From: Megalobrama amblycephala
Taxonomy: Eukaryota; Chordata; Actinopteri; Cypriniformes; Xenocyprididae
Length of the DNA stretch: 64,000 nt
Reading direction: 5' to 3'
Assembly: GCF_018812025.1 (NCBI RefSeq)
Contig: NC_063065.1
Span: 28,667,740 to 28,731,739 of the forward strand
Both the position numbers and the translations under genes were made by a program. This document shows positions 14,901 through 23,754 of the stretch, in pieces (positions within the stretch are counted from its first letter, which is position 1; the number at the start of each line of letters is the position of its first letter). Under the pieces are notes generated by a model, which had not been told where the DNA came from, searched no databases, and was given only the letters and a program-made list of their open reading frames with translations.

Positions 14901-15317
14901 CTCATTGCGACTCATTTTGCCAGCACGGGTCACAAATAATGTTTTTGTGCTAAAGCTTTGGGAACATTATTAAAGACCAGATAACTTTGAAGGGAAATTC
15001 TTTTAACATTACTGGAAGAATATTTGTTCATAACTTTGAGAGAACCTTGCCAGAACATTAGCCACGTTTATAGAACATTCATTGAACATTACACTAAATT
15101 ACACTAAATGTGTAAGCATCCAAACGGATGATTCACATAGCAAAAATCTCAACTGAATATGAATGAATAAGAATATAAATAGAACTTTACTGGGTGCTCT
15201 TGGTGTCACAGAATCAAATGCTTCAAACTCAGGTAGACTAGACTCATCTGAGTTTGATCTATCAATGGCAATACGGCCATGTCCCCAGGACGAAGTAGGG
15301 TAGGGTTGGAGTGACAT
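2846..15317 (-). CDS. f13a1: Coagulation factor XIII A chain, tandem copy A (14 coding exons)
   Basis: Encodes a 723-residue transglutaminase. The family makes gamma-glutamyl-lysine cross-links in fibrin and matrix after thrombin removes an N-terminal activation peptide; it is cytosolic in platelets and macrophages and has no signal peptide. Coding parts, 5' to 3': 15317-15191, 13109-12924, 9106-8855, 8759-8641, 8533-8426, 7547-7370, 7269-7131, 6946-6843, 4863-4775, 4651-4498, 4407-4129, 4049-3889, 3799-3663, 2984-2846. All junctions are GT-AG and the reading frame stays open throughout. Order: activation peptide (1-40), beta-sandwich (about 41-185), catalytic core (about 186-505) and two beta-barrels. 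The triad is Cys314 (AQCWVFAG), His373 (NYHCWNE) and Asp396 (VDCTPQE). The start is the first ATG in exon 2, as in mammals, where exon 1 is non-coding. Tandem paralogue of copy B. Exons were joined by eye, so a junction could be off by a few bases. Confidence 0.93.
3082..3289. mobile_element. Fold-back MITE in f13a1 copy A intron 14
   Basis: Arms of repeated AGCTGGT-TGCTGGTCC words (3087-3150) pair with the complement at 3160-3223. Ends CCCTGTTG and CAACAGGG. No coding content. Confidence 0.7.
3663..3799 (-). CDS. f13a1: f13a1 copy A exon 14: barrel 2
   Basis: 137 bp. Encodes [20 protein letters not shown] and [10 protein letters not shown]; phase 2 donor GTAAGA. Confidence 0.9.
3889..4049 (-). 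CDS. f13a1: f13a1 copy A exon 13: barrel 1
   Basis: 161 bp. Encodes [20 protein letters not shown] and [13 protein letters not shown], ending in phase 0 at a GTATAT donor. Confidence 0.9.
4129..4407 (-). CDS. f13a1: f13a1 copy A exon 12: core end and barrel 1
   Basis: 279 bp, identical in length to copy B. Encodes [20 protein letters not shown] and [15 protein letters not shown]. Confidence 0.92.
4498..4651 (-). CDS. f13a1: f13a1 copy A exon 11: calcium-binding region
   Basis: 154 bp. Encodes [19 protein letters not shown] and [10 protein letters not shown]. In the family this segment carries part of the calcium site at the end of the core. Confidence 0.92.
4775..4863 (-). CDS. f13a1: f13a1 copy A exon 10
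   Basis: 89 bp. Encodes [20 protein letters not shown] and FDAKFVFAE, the conserved YRCGP segment that follows the catalytic aspartate. Confidence 0.94.
5385..6520. repeat. Dispersed repeat of unknown class in copy A intron 9
   Basis: Sequence such as CTCTAGGGCCGTGAGTCAAA and the stretch that follows is of a kind I associate with abundant fish repeats. It is interrupted by the MITE at 5443-5657. Classification rests on familiarity only. Confidence 0.35.
5443..5657. mobile_element. Short inverted-repeat element (CCCAGTTTCACAGACAAGG family), copy 1
   Basis: Ends CCCAGTTTCACAG and CTGTGAAACCGGG form terminal inverted repeats, with AAGGCTTA-/-TAAGCC continuing inward. A second member lies at 32775-33000. 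Confidence 0.65.
6843..6946 (-). CDS. f13a1: f13a1 copy A exon 9: catalytic His and Asp
   Basis: 104 bp. Encodes [20 protein letters not shown], then [15 protein letters not shown]. Supplies His373 and Asp396, with the usual spacing of 23 residues. Confidence 0.95.
7131..7269 (-). CDS. f13a1: f13a1 copy A exon 8
   Basis: 139 bp. Encodes [20 protein letters not shown] and the acidic [11 protein letters not shown] loop, ending in RDSVW split by the intron. Confidence 0.94.
7370..7547 (-). CDS. f13a1: f13a1 copy A exon 7: active-site cysteine
   Basis: 178 bp. Encodes [29 protein letters not shown] and the nucleophile motif [12 protein letters not shown] (Cys314). The donor is GTAAGT after one base of the next codon. 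Confidence 0.95.
7703..8271. mobile_element. Tc1-like non-autonomous element in copy A intron 6
   Basis: Inverted ends GGCAAATACTTAAGAGTC and the complement, flanked by TA. An internal palindrome (AATTGCACCTCTTGATG and complement, 7862-7912) is present. Minus-strand remnants read [11 protein letters not shown], a decayed version of the Tc1 transposase ENLW region. Confidence 0.65.
8426..8533 (-). CDS. f13a1: f13a1 copy A exon 6
   Basis: 108 bp, 36 codons, phase 0 to 0. Encodes [14 protein letters not shown] and [14 protein letters not shown], matching the human FEDGILDTCL and VSRVGSAM region. Confidence 0.92.
8641..8759 (-). CDS. f13a1: f13a1 copy A exon 5: start of catalytic core
   Basis: 119 bp ending in phase 0. 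Encodes [19 protein letters not shown] and TRSWNFGQ, the transglutaminase core entry motif. Confidence 0.93.
8855..9106 (-). CDS. f13a1: f13a1 copy A exon 4: beta-sandwich
   Basis: 252 bp, the same length as in copy B. Encodes [19 protein letters not shown] and [10 protein letters not shown], the conserved end of the N-terminal domain. Confidence 0.93.
9645..9850. mobile_element. Truncated TTAA-type MITE (left half)
   Basis: TTAAAGGATAGTTCACCCACC is the left end of the family seen complete at 13196-13484. The right half is missing. Confidence 0.5.
10312..10575. mobile_element. TTAA-type MITE (AGGGATAGTCCACCC family)
   Basis: TTAA precedes AGGGATAGTCCACCCC. The right arm is GGTTTGGAACGACATGAG to GGGTGAACTATC. 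The arms are imperfectly complementary. Confidence 0.65.
11715..12690. mobile_element. Inner TTAA-flanked fold-back element (AGCTGCTGTAGGTAAC ends)
   Basis: TTAA sits on both sides. Imperfect inverted arms of about 300 bases (11715-11960 against 12440-12690) share the CCAATCAGAGCCAGGAGGAG block and its complement. The loop carries the 3' part of an open frame (11799-12245). Confidence 0.7.
11799..12245 (+). CDS. Transposon-borne open frame with basic region, function unknown
   Basis: Reads 148 codons. The first ~70 lie in the inverted arm and are low complexity. The rest is rich in Lys/Arg ([20 protein letters not shown]), followed by [20 protein letters not shown] and [14 protein letters not shown]. 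The second block looks like a conserved DNA-binding-type segment; I recall similar blocks in fish repeat proteins but cannot name the family. The frame runs into a splice-donor-like GTAAGT at the end, so it may be an exon of a longer transposon protein. It starts with TTG in the listed frame and has no clear ATG in a good context, so it may not be expressed. Confidence 0.4.
   Translation: MKKSSSSSSSQGLLPLQNTPLPVETTNQSQEECLSSVNHQARVRADLTPPMHSASAYRLQDYRCAAALLRAEKQSKLPIPRVAPAHKIKTGKRKKTDDDDKKAKKKELDRARNKTRVNIGAAFPRWRELRDLNGLKPDAESDTFLLDK
12924..13109 (-). CDS. f13a1: f13a1 copy A exon 3: beta-sandwich
   Basis: 186 bp, phase 1 to 1. Encodes [19 protein letters not shown] and the [16 protein letters not shown] strand typical of the transglutaminase N-terminal domain, ending EFLIG at a GTGAGC donor. 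Confidence 0.9.
13196..13484. mobile_element. TTAA-type MITE in copy A intron 2
   Basis: Arms run from ACCCAAAAATTTAAAAAATTCTG to TTCATTTTTGGGTGAACTATCCC and then TTAA, with an AACTGTTTGGTTAC palindrome at the centre. Confidence 0.7.
13505..15075. repeat. GAATGTTCTCTGAACATT-type repeat, split by an insertion
   Basis: Both flanks of the element 13751-14934 are built from AACGTT/ATGTTC-rich words (for example GTTCTCTGAACATTC). This is a dispersed inverted repeat into which the element inserted. Confidence 0.4.
13751..14934. mobile_element. Inverted-repeat element (TGTGACCC ends) with a nested MITE
   Basis: TGTGACCCATGCTGGCAAAA at the left matches the complement of the right end TTTTGCCAGCACGGGTCACA. 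Nested inside at about 13804-14002 is a GCTGGT-rich fold-back related to 3082-3289. Confidence 0.7.
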
Positions 15318-15345
15318 AATGTACACAAGATGTCTTGATGTTTGC
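15191..15345 (-). CDS. f13a1: f13a1 copy A exon 2: start codon and activation peptide
   Basis: The acceptor ends CTCCAG before 15345. The ATG is at 15317-15315, followed by MSLQPYP. The acidic stretch [13 protein letters not shown] gives a thrombin-type cleavage site after Arg40 (P2 Pro, P1' Ala). The donor is GTAAAG, and the exon ends in phase 1. Confidence 0.88.
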
Positions 15346-15732
15346 CTGGAGGACAGAACATGTTAACGTTAGATTTTTTTTAAAAAAATGTGAAATATAC
15401 AGAGATTTTATATTCCTGACATGGACATTTTGTGATTCTTCCCAGATGCAGAGGAAAGGACAAACAGTAGGTGTGTGCATGCGTCTACATGTGTGTTGAA
15501 TGAACAAGACTTTATCTATTTCTTTCTGTCTTTCCCTGTGGGAAGATCGTGATGCAATATGGTGTTAGACTATTTTAGGAAAAGCTAACTCTCAGTGAAA
15601 CTGTGAGAATCATAAAGCACTGATGAAATATCATTCTCAACTGAGCAACGCGGTAGCAGCAGCAAGGGCCTTCCTGTCACATTCTCCATCACAAAAACAG
15701 TTACTCATAACATTTGTCTAAATCCATTATCT

Positions 15733-15960
15733 ACCATTCAAAAGTTTGAGGTCGGTAAGATTTTTTGAAAATGTTTTTGAAAGTCACCGTTGTGGCATTT
15801 ATTAGATCCAAAATATAGTAAAAAAAAGAGTTATATTGTAAAATATTATTACAATTTAAAAGAACTGTTTTGAACTGTGAATATGTTGTGAAAATGTCAT
15901 TTATTCATGTGATCAAATCTGAATTTTCAGCATCATTACTCCAGTCTTCAGTGTCACACC
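15733..15960. mobile_element. Truncated TACCGTTCAAAAGTTTGGG-type element
   Basis: Starts ACCATTCAAAAGTTTGAGGT and ends in TCATTACTCCAGTCTTCAGT. This is the left half of the family seen complete at 25343-26303 and 45848-46331. Confidence 0.5.
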
Positions 15961-16090
15961 TTCAACAGTTTTTTTTTAATTGAAAAACAAACAAGCTCAG
16001 CCCAGCTGAGAAAAAGTAATGCAAAAGTAATGTAATGCATACTTACCATAAAAAGTAACACAATTAGTTACCTTTTTAGGGAGTTATGTA

Positions 16091-18910
16091 TGGAAGCTTG
16101 TTTCCGCCACTAAATAAAAAAATACAAAATGTAATTGTTACTTTTAATCTCTCAATACTGACTTTATTTCTCAGAATTGCAAGGTTTAAACTCGCAATTG
16201 TGAGTTATAAAATCAGAATTGCGAGTTATTAACGTCAGAATTGCGAGATATAAAGTCAGAATTGCGAGATATAAAGTCAGAATTACGAGATATAAAGTCA
16301 GAATTGCGAGTTATAAAGTCAGAATTGTGAGTTATAAAGTCAGAATTGCGAGTTATAAAGTCAGAATTGCGCGTTATAAAGTCAGAATTGCGAGATATAA
16401 AGTCAGAATTGAGCGTTATAAAGTCAGAATTGCGAGATATAAACTCAGAATTGCACGTTATAAAGTCAGAATTGCGAGATATAAAGTCAGAATTGTGAGT
16501 TATGAAGTCAGAATTGTGATATAAAGTCAGAATTGTGAGATATAAAGTCAGAATTGTATGTTATAAAGTCAGAATTGCGAGATATAAAGTCAGAATTGTG
16601 AGTTATGAAGTCAGAATTGCGCGTTATAAAGTCAGAATTGCGAGATATAAAGTCAGAATTGTGAGTTATGAAGTCAGAATTGTGATATAAAGTCAGAATT
16701 GTGATATAAAGTCAGAATTGCGAGATATAAAGTCAGAATTGCGAGTTATAAAGTCAGAATTGCAAGATATAAAGTCAAAATTGTGATATAAAGTCAGAAT
16801 TGTGAGATATGAAGTCAGAATTGCGCGTTATAAAGTCAGAATTGCGAGATATAAAGTCAGAATTGTGAGTTATGAAGTCAGAATTGTGATATAAAGTCAG
16901 AATTGTGATATAAAGTCAGAATTGCGAGATATAAAGTCAGAATTGCGAGTTATAAAGTCAGAATTGCAAGATATAAAGTCAAAATTGTGATATAAAGTCA
17001 GAATTGTGAGATATGAAGTCAGAATTGCGAGATATAAAGTCAGAATTGTGATATAATGTCAGAATTGCGAGATATAAAGTCAGAATTGCGAGTTATAAAG
17101 TCTGAATTGCGAGATATAAAGTCAGAATTGTGATATAATGTCAGAATTGCGAGATATAAAGTCAGAATTGTGATATAATGTCAGAATTGCGAGATATAAA
17201 GTCAGAATTGCGAGTTATAAAGTCTGAATTGTGAGATATAAAGTCAGAATTGTGATATAATGTCAGAATTGCGAGATATAAAGTCAGAATTGTGATATAA
17301 TGTCAGAATTGCGAGATATAAAGTCAGAATTGCGAGTTATAAAGTCAGAATTGCAAGATATAAAGTCAGAATTGTGATATAAACTCAGAATTGCGAGATA
17401 TAAAGTCAGAATTGTGATATAATGTCAGAATTGTGATATAAAGTCAGAATTGTGAGATATAAAGTCAGAATTGCGCGTTATAAAGTCAGAATTGCGAGAT
17501 ATAAAGTCAGAATTGTGAGTTATGAAGTCAGAATTGTGATATAAAGTCAGAATTGTGATATAAAGTCAGAATTGTGAGATATAAAGTCAGAATTGCGCGT
17601 TATAAAGTCAGAATTGCGAGATATAAAGTCAGAATTGTGAGTTATGAAGTCAGAATTGTGATATAAAGTCAGAATTGTGATATAAAGTCAGAATTGCGAG
17701 ATATAAAGTCAGAATTGCGAGTTATAAAGTCAGAATTGCAAGATATAAAGTCAAAATTGTGATATAAAGTCAGAATTGTGAGATATGAAGTCAGAATTGC
17801 GAGATATAAAGTCAGAATTGTGATATAATGTCAGAATTGCGAGATATAAAGTCAGAATTGCGAGTTATAAAGTCTGAATTGCGAGATATAAAGTCAGAAT
17901 TGTGATATAATGTCAGAATTGCGAGATATAAAGTCAGAATTGTGATATAATGTCAGAATTGCGAGATATAAAGTCAGAATTGCGAGTTATAAAGTCTGAA
18001 TTGCGAGATATAAAGTCAGAATTGTGATATAATGTCAGAATTGCGAGATATAAAGTCAGAATTGTGATATAATGTCAGAATTGCGAGATATAAAGTCAGA
18101 ATTGCGAGTTATAAAGTCAGAATTGCAAGATATAAAGTCAGAATTGTGATATAAACTCAGAATTGCGAGATATAAAGTCAGAATTGTGATATAAAGTCAG
18201 AATTGCGAGTTATAAAGTCAGAATTGCGAGATATAAAGTCAGAATTGTGATATAAAGTCAGAATTGCAAGATATAAAGTCAGAATTGCGAGTTATAAAGT
18301 CAGAATTGTGATATAAAGTCAGAATTGCGAGATATAAAGTCAGAATTGCGAGTTATAAAGTCAGAATTGCGAGTTATAAAGTCAGAATTGTGATATAAAG
18401 TCAGAATTGCGAGATATAAAGTCAGAATTGCGAGTTATAAAGTCAGAATTGCGAGTTATAAAGTCAGAATTGTGTGTTATAAAGTCAGAATTGCAAGTTA
18501 TAAAGTCAGAATTGCGAGATATAAAGTCAGAATTGCGAGTTATAAAGTCAGAATTGCGAGTTATAAAGTCAGAATTGTGTGATATAAAGTCAGAATTGCA
18601 AGTTATAAAGTCAGAATTGCGAGTTATAAAATCAGAATTGCGAGTTATAAAGTCAGAATTGCGAGTTATAAAGTCAGAATTGCGAGATATAAAATCAGAA
18701 TTGCGAGTTATTAAGTCAGAATTGCGAGATATAAAGTCAGAATTGTGATATAAAGTCAGAATTGCGAGTTATAAAGTCAGAATTGCAAGATATAAAGTCA
18801 GAATTGCGAGATATAAACTCGCAATTGCATCTTATAAAGTAAGAATTGTAAGACAAAAAGTCGCAATACCTTTTTTATTTTTTATTTCATGGCATAAACA
18901 AGCTTCCATA
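16091..18910. mobile_element. Terminal-inverted-repeat element filled by a minisatellite, in copy A intron 1
   Basis: TGGAAGCTTGTTT at the left and AAACAAGCTTCCA at the right form the ends. It interrupts an older hAT repeat (15965-18962). The empty-site sequence at 50396 (GTAACGCA) resembles the flanks GTTATGTA and GTAATGCA, so an 8-bp target duplication is likely. Nearly all of the interior is a 21-bp tandem array. Confidence 0.65.
16200..18850. repeat. Minisatellite, ~21-bp unit, ~2.65 kb
   Basis: The unit ATTGCGAGATATAAAGTCAGA recurs with variants (GCGAGTTATA, GTGATATA 19-mers, GCGCGTTATA). Blocks recur as higher-order units: the run starting near 16821 is repeated from about 17595, an offset near 0.77 kb. 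The 21-bp period keeps long frames open (heptads such as KSELRVI), which are artefacts. Confidence 0.9.
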
Positions 18911-19416
18911 GTAATGCAATATTGTAACACATTATTTTTAAAAGTAACTTTCCCCAACTCTGGTAACATTTTTGCTTAATAGCAATTACTTTTGCTCAAA
19001 TGTTAAGTCATGTGTGTCAAAGTGGGAGCAATGAGGGGGAAAAAAATCTCTACAAGCTCAAAAACTGAAATAAATCACTGATGAATTTGATGAACATTAC
19101 AAAATATCTATTTTAATATGCATGTGCTACATAAAACCCTGATACGGTAACACTGAATGCGGGTAGATACAAATAAAGATGCACAGCAGAAATCTCATAA
19201 AGGTGAACCTTGGCAAAATAACGGTGACCATCTGGTAAACATTTCATTGTATAACAGTTTTAAATGTGCACTTGAATTTATTAAGGCCAGAGAAATATGC
19301 AGAAATTAGTTAAAAACTACAGAGTTAAAAATGTAATGTCAAATTATTAATAACTGAAAGCAAAGTTCAGAAACTTTAAATTCAGAGTTAAGAGTCATTA
19401 AAAGCGTTGGACTCAC

Positions 19417-19560
19417 GGTCTGTGTAGAAGAGTAGATGGGTCTGCTGAGGAGGCTCCAGGCAGATGTACCAGTGAAGAGCTTCATGCTGATTAATAAAGG
19501 CTCAGGACTTCCTCTTCCACTGGAGAAAAATACTTCCATGGAACCAGATCGTCCAAAGTC
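19417..19560 (-). other. f13a1: f13a1 copy A exon 1 (5' UTR)
   Basis: A GTGAGT donor follows 19417. The segment is almost identical to 40672-40815 upstream of copy B, and nothing but a short upstream reading frame is encoded. Human F13A1 also has a non-coding exon 1. The transcription start is not visible, so the right edge is a guess. Confidence 0.7.
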
Positions 19561-19640
19561 AAGATGATCCCAAGATCAGGTCAGTCTGATAAACAACTCT
19601 GTGACCCTGCTTCTGACTCTTGATGACAGACAATAGCATA
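19561..19640 (-). promoter_or_regulatory. f13a1 copy A promoter-proximal region
   Basis: This block just upstream of exon 1 is essentially identical to the one upstream of copy B (about 40816-40895). It has a GATA site (TGATAA on the plus strand at 19588-19593) and no TATA box. Mammalian F13A1 promoters are described as GATA-dependent in myeloid cells; the assignment here is inferred from position and conservation. Confidence 0.5.
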
Positions 19641-20044
19641 CTGTCGATAACATATACATGACAAATTAAAATATGCAAAATAAAATAATTTAATTTAAGC
19701 ATATAGTTATTACAATGAAATTATGAAACGAAAAGTTGATTCTGTGTTAATTTGATCTAATATTTGAGTTTTTTAAAATGTTGTAGATTTAAGTAGCAAA
19801 TGAGAATCACTAAAATTATTGAATACATTTTGAGACAGGCCTTGTTAATGATTTTCAGTTTTGTTCAAGTTAATTTAAGCAACAGTTTTTCAATAATGGA
19901 AGAATATGTAAAAGTATTGTATTTGGGGTAAAAGAGCCCCAGCTTTTGGGGCTAAAGGCACAATAATTAACATGATAATAAACAGCTGACTGAATTTTCC
20001 ATTAGTTGACATGACATGGTTAGATTCAGATGGTAAATATCATA

Positions 20045-21250
20045 CACAGATCAGGCATAACATTATGAGCACTGACAGGTGAAGTGAATAACACTGATTA
20101 TCTCTTCATCACGGAACCTGTTAGTGGGTGGGATATATTAGGCAGGAAGTGAATGTTCTGTCCTCAAAGTTGATGTGTTAGAAGCAGGACAAATGGGCAA
20201 GCGTGAGGATTTGAGCGAATTTGACAAGGACCAAATTGCGATGGCTTGACGACTGGGTCAGAGCATCTCCAAAACTGCAGCTCTTGTGGGGTGTTCCCGG
20301 TCTGCAGTGGTCAGAATCTATCAAAAGTGGTCCAAGGAAGGAACAGTGGTGAACCGGAGACAGGGTCATGGATGGCCAAGACTCATTGATGCACTTGGGG
20401 AGCAAAGGCTGGCCCGTGTGGTCCGATCCAGCAGACGAGCTACTGTAGCTCAAATTGCTCAAGAAGTTAATGCTGGTTCTGATAGAAAGGTGTCAGAATA
20501 CACAGTGCATCACAGTTTGTTGCGTATGGAGCTGCATAGCCGCAGACCAGTCAGGGTGCCCATGCTGACCCCTGTCCACCTCTGAAAGCACCAAGAGTGG
20601 GCACATGAGCATCAGAACTGGACCACGGAGCAATGGAAGAAGGTGGCCTGGTCTGAAGAATCACGTTTTCTTTTACATCACGTGGATGGCCGGGTGTGTG
20701 TTTGTCGCTTACCTGGGGAACACATGACACCAGGATGCACTATGCAAAGAAGGCAAGCCGGCGGAGGCAGTGTGATGCTTTGGGCAATGTTCTGGTTCCT
20801 TGGGTCCTGCCATCCATGTGGATGTTACTTTGACACATACTGTACCACCTACCTAAGCATTGTTGCAGACCATGTACACCCTTTCATGAAAACGGTATTC
20901 CCTGGTGGCTGTGGCCTCTTTCAGCAGGATAATGCTCCTGCCACAAAGCAAAAATGCTTCAGGAATGGTTTGAGGAGCACAAAAACGAGTTTAAGGTGTT
21001 GACTTGGCCTCCAAATTCCCCAGATCTCAACTCAATCGAGCATCTGTGGGATGTGCTGAACAAACAAGTCTGATCCATGGAGGCTCCACCTCACAACTTA
21101 CAGGACATAAAGGATCTGCTGCTAACATCTTGGTGTCAGATACCACAGCACACCTTCAGGGGTCTAGAGGAGTCCATGCCTCGACGGGTCAGGGCTGTTT
21201 TGGCAGCAAAAGGAGGACCAACACAATATTAATGTTATGCCTGATCAGTG
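20045..21250 (+). mobile_element. Tc1/mariner element with decayed transposase
   Basis: Ends CACAGATCAGGCATAACATT and the complement of AATGTTATGCCTGATCAGTG, flanked by TA. About 1.2 kb. It lies 0.4 kb upstream of the f13a1 copy A promoter. Confidence 0.85.
20193..21230 (+). pseudogene. Tc1-like transposase pseudogene
   Basis: Readable pieces: MGKREDLSEFDKDQIAMA, a helix-turn-helix region with ALVGCSRSAVVRIYQKW, WSEESRFLLHHVDGRV, GGGSVMLWAMFW and LFQQDNAPA. Stops at about 20247 and 20583 and at least one frameshift after 20990 destroy it. The first catalytic Asp position reads Glu (WSEES) and the DLNSIEHLW-like motif is out of frame. Confidence 0.8.
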
Positions 21251-21845
21251 TATATCAAGTTGGGTGTCTACGTTATTGATAATCCCCATATTTATAATGA
21301 AACCATCATATTTAAATATATGATATTAATCATATCATATAATAAAATATCAATTATTGTTACTATTTTAAATCTATATAAATTTATTATGGGATCTCCT
21401 TTACTTTTTAAAATAATTTTGTTTCTGTATTTTTAAAATATATTTTTATATTAACATATTTTAATGACAGTATATTTATTGAACAAAAATGAATACTTTT
21501 ATTTTTAAGAAAAAAAAAAACAGAAAATAGTACAAAGATTGCTAAAGTGATTGTTTTAAACAAGTATTAACATAGACATTATTAAAAACATATTATTTTA
21601 GCTAAAGTATTTGTATTAATACTTTGTGCCTTTTTGTACCTGTGTGTGGGGTAAAAGACACATCTTGACACCTCATACATTTATAAGATCTTTAAACAAA
21701 ACAAAACACTTTTAATTAATTATTTTCATACAAAATCTGTTGCTCCATCAATGTTCAATACAGTGTTGTAGGACTTTTTCCCACATAGTTACCCTTGTTT
21801 GTAACCCTAACCCTAGTCTATACCTGTCCCTTTTTATCTTGTGTA

Positions 21846-23449
21846 CAGGTGCTTGTCATATAATTAGAATATCATCAAAAAGTTGATTTATTTCACTAAT
21901 TCCATTCAAAAAGTGAAACTTGTATATTATATTCATTCATTACACACAGACTGATATATTTCAAATGTTTATTTCTTTTAATTTTGATGATTATAACTGA
22001 CAACTAAGGAAAATCCCAAATTCAGTATCTCAGAAAATTAGAATATTGTGAAAAGGTTCAATATTGAAGACACCTGGTGCCACACTCTAATCAGCTAATT
22101 AACTCAAAACACCTGCAAAGGCCTTTAAATGGTCTCTCAGTCTAGTTCTGTAGGCTACACAATCATGGGGAAGACTGCTGACTTGACAGTTGTCCAAAAG
22201 ACGAACATTGACACCTTGCACAAGGAGGGCAAGACACAAAAGGTCATTGCAAAAGAAGCTGGCTGTTCACAGAGCTCTGTGTCCAAGCACATTAATAGAG
22301 AGGCGAAGGGAAGGAAAATATGTGGTAGAAAAAAGTGTACAAGCAATAGGGATAACTGCACCCTGGAGAGGATTGTGAAACAAAACCCATTCAAAAATGT
22401 GGGGGAGATTCACAAAGAGTGGACTGCAGCTGGAGTCAGTGCTTCAAGAACCACTACGCACAGACGTATGCAAGACATGGGTTTCAGCTGTTGCATTCCT
22501 TGTGTCCAGCCACTCTTGAACAACAGACAGCATCAGCAGACGGCTAAAGAAAAAAAAGGACTGGACTGCTGCTGAGTGGTCCAAAGTTATGTTCTCTGAT
22601 GAAAGTAAATTTTGCATTTCCTTTGGAAATCAGGGTCCCAGATTCTGGAGGAAGAGAGGAGAGGCACACAATCCACGTTGCTTGAGGTCCAGTGTAAAGT
22701 TTCCACAGTCAGTGATGGTTTGGGGTGCCATGTCATCTGCTGGTGTTGGTCCACTGTGTTTTCTGAGGTCCAAGGTCAACGCAGCCGTATACCAGGAAGT
22801 TTTAGAGCACTTCATGCTTTCTGCTGCTGACCAACTTTATGGAGATGCAGATTTCATTTTCCAACAGGACTTGGCACCTGCACACAGTGCCAAAGCTACC
22901 AGTACCTGGTTTAAGGACCATGGTATCCCTGTTCTTAATTGGCCATCAAACTCGCCTGACCTTAACCCCATAGAAAATCTATGGGGTGTTGTGAAGAGGA
23001 AGATGCGATATGCCAGACCCAACAATGCAGAAGAGCTGAAGGCCACTATCAGAGCAACCTGGGCTCTCATAACACCTGAGCAGTGCCACAGACTGATCGA
23101 CTCCATGTCACGCCGCATTGCTGCAGTAATTCAGGCAAAAGGACCCTCAACTAAGTATTGAGTGCTGTACACGCTCATACTTTTCATGTTCATACTTTTC
23201 AGTTGGCCAAGATTTCTAAAAATCCTTTCTTTGTATCGGTCTTAAGTAATATTCTAATTTTCTGAGATACTGAATTTGGGATTTTCCTTAGTTGTCAGTT
23301 ATAATCATCAAAATTAAAAGAAATAAACATTTGAAATATATCAGTCTGTGTGTAATGAATGAATATAATATACAAGTTTCACTTTTTGAATGGAATTAGT
23401 GAAATAAATCAACTTTTTGATGATATTCTAATTATATGACCAGCACCTG
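21846..23449 (+). mobile_element. Tc1/mariner element with ~210-bp inverted repeats
   Basis: CAGGTGCTTGTCATATAATT at the left pairs with the right end ATTATATGACCAGCACCTG. Complementarity continues for about 210 bases, far longer than the ends of the element at 20045. TA lies at the left junction; the right one reads AA. The arms are nearly identical, which implies a recent insertion. Confidence 0.9.
22165..23161 (+). pseudogene. Tc1-like transposase, near-intact with one frameshift
   Basis: The ATG at 22165 opens MGKTADLTVVQKTNIDTLHK, then a paired-type helix-turn-helix (VIAKEAGCSQSSVSKHI). The catalytic DD34E region is MFSDESKFCISFG, FIFQQDLAPAHS and NSPDLNPIENLWGVVKRK, ending GPSTKY. Between about 22530 and 22565 the frame shifts once in an A-rich run, and the first frame stops at 22573-22575. 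All three catalytic acidic residues are present. It looks recently inactivated and is probably non-functional here. Confidence 0.85.
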
Positions 23450-23754
23450 AATATACAGTATACACTTGTGTTTCAGTCTTTGCTGGTCAATCGTTGTCTT
23501 TACAGCCGCCATGTAAAACTGTTGTGTTTGTTTCTGCATCATTTGGATTCGTTTTTTTGCTTGGATTTCTTCAACCTTGTTTTGATTTATCTTATGTTCC
23601 TTGTTTGTATCTGAACCTCTTGCTCCTGTATCTGTATCTGTTTTCTAAAATTAACTTTATTGCAATAGGACCCTCACCCCTTCTCTTCACTGCCGCTGTG
23701 TCACAATTACAAACTACAGTAATTGCATAAATATATCTTGTCCTCTTGTCCATA

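Larger units (their letters stand above)
15965..18962. mobile_element. hAT-like element remnant split by the minisatellite element
   Basis: Left part AAGTAATGCAAAAGTAATGT; right part AAAAGTAACTTTCCCCAACT. This matches the right half of the complete copy at 49602-50439. Confidence 0.6.

Noticed and set aside
16219..18748. Open frames of 101 and 113 codons with heptads such as KSELRVI
   Set aside because: They arise because the tandem unit is 21 bases, a multiple of three. They start and end with unit-length variants and have no gene context.
19339..19539. Frame starting MEVFFSSG as a possible N-terminus of factor XIII A
   Set aside because: It leaves the f13a1 reading frame after splicing to exon 2 and stops within it, so it is an upstream frame rather than the protein start.
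21798..21822. Telomere-like CCCTAA words (also near 3300-3370)
   Set aside because: Only two or three imperfect units in otherwise ordinary sequence, not a telomeric array.
22155..23118. Minus-strand frames opposite the second Tc1 transposase
   Set aside because: Shadows of the transposase coding sequence; no independent motifs.
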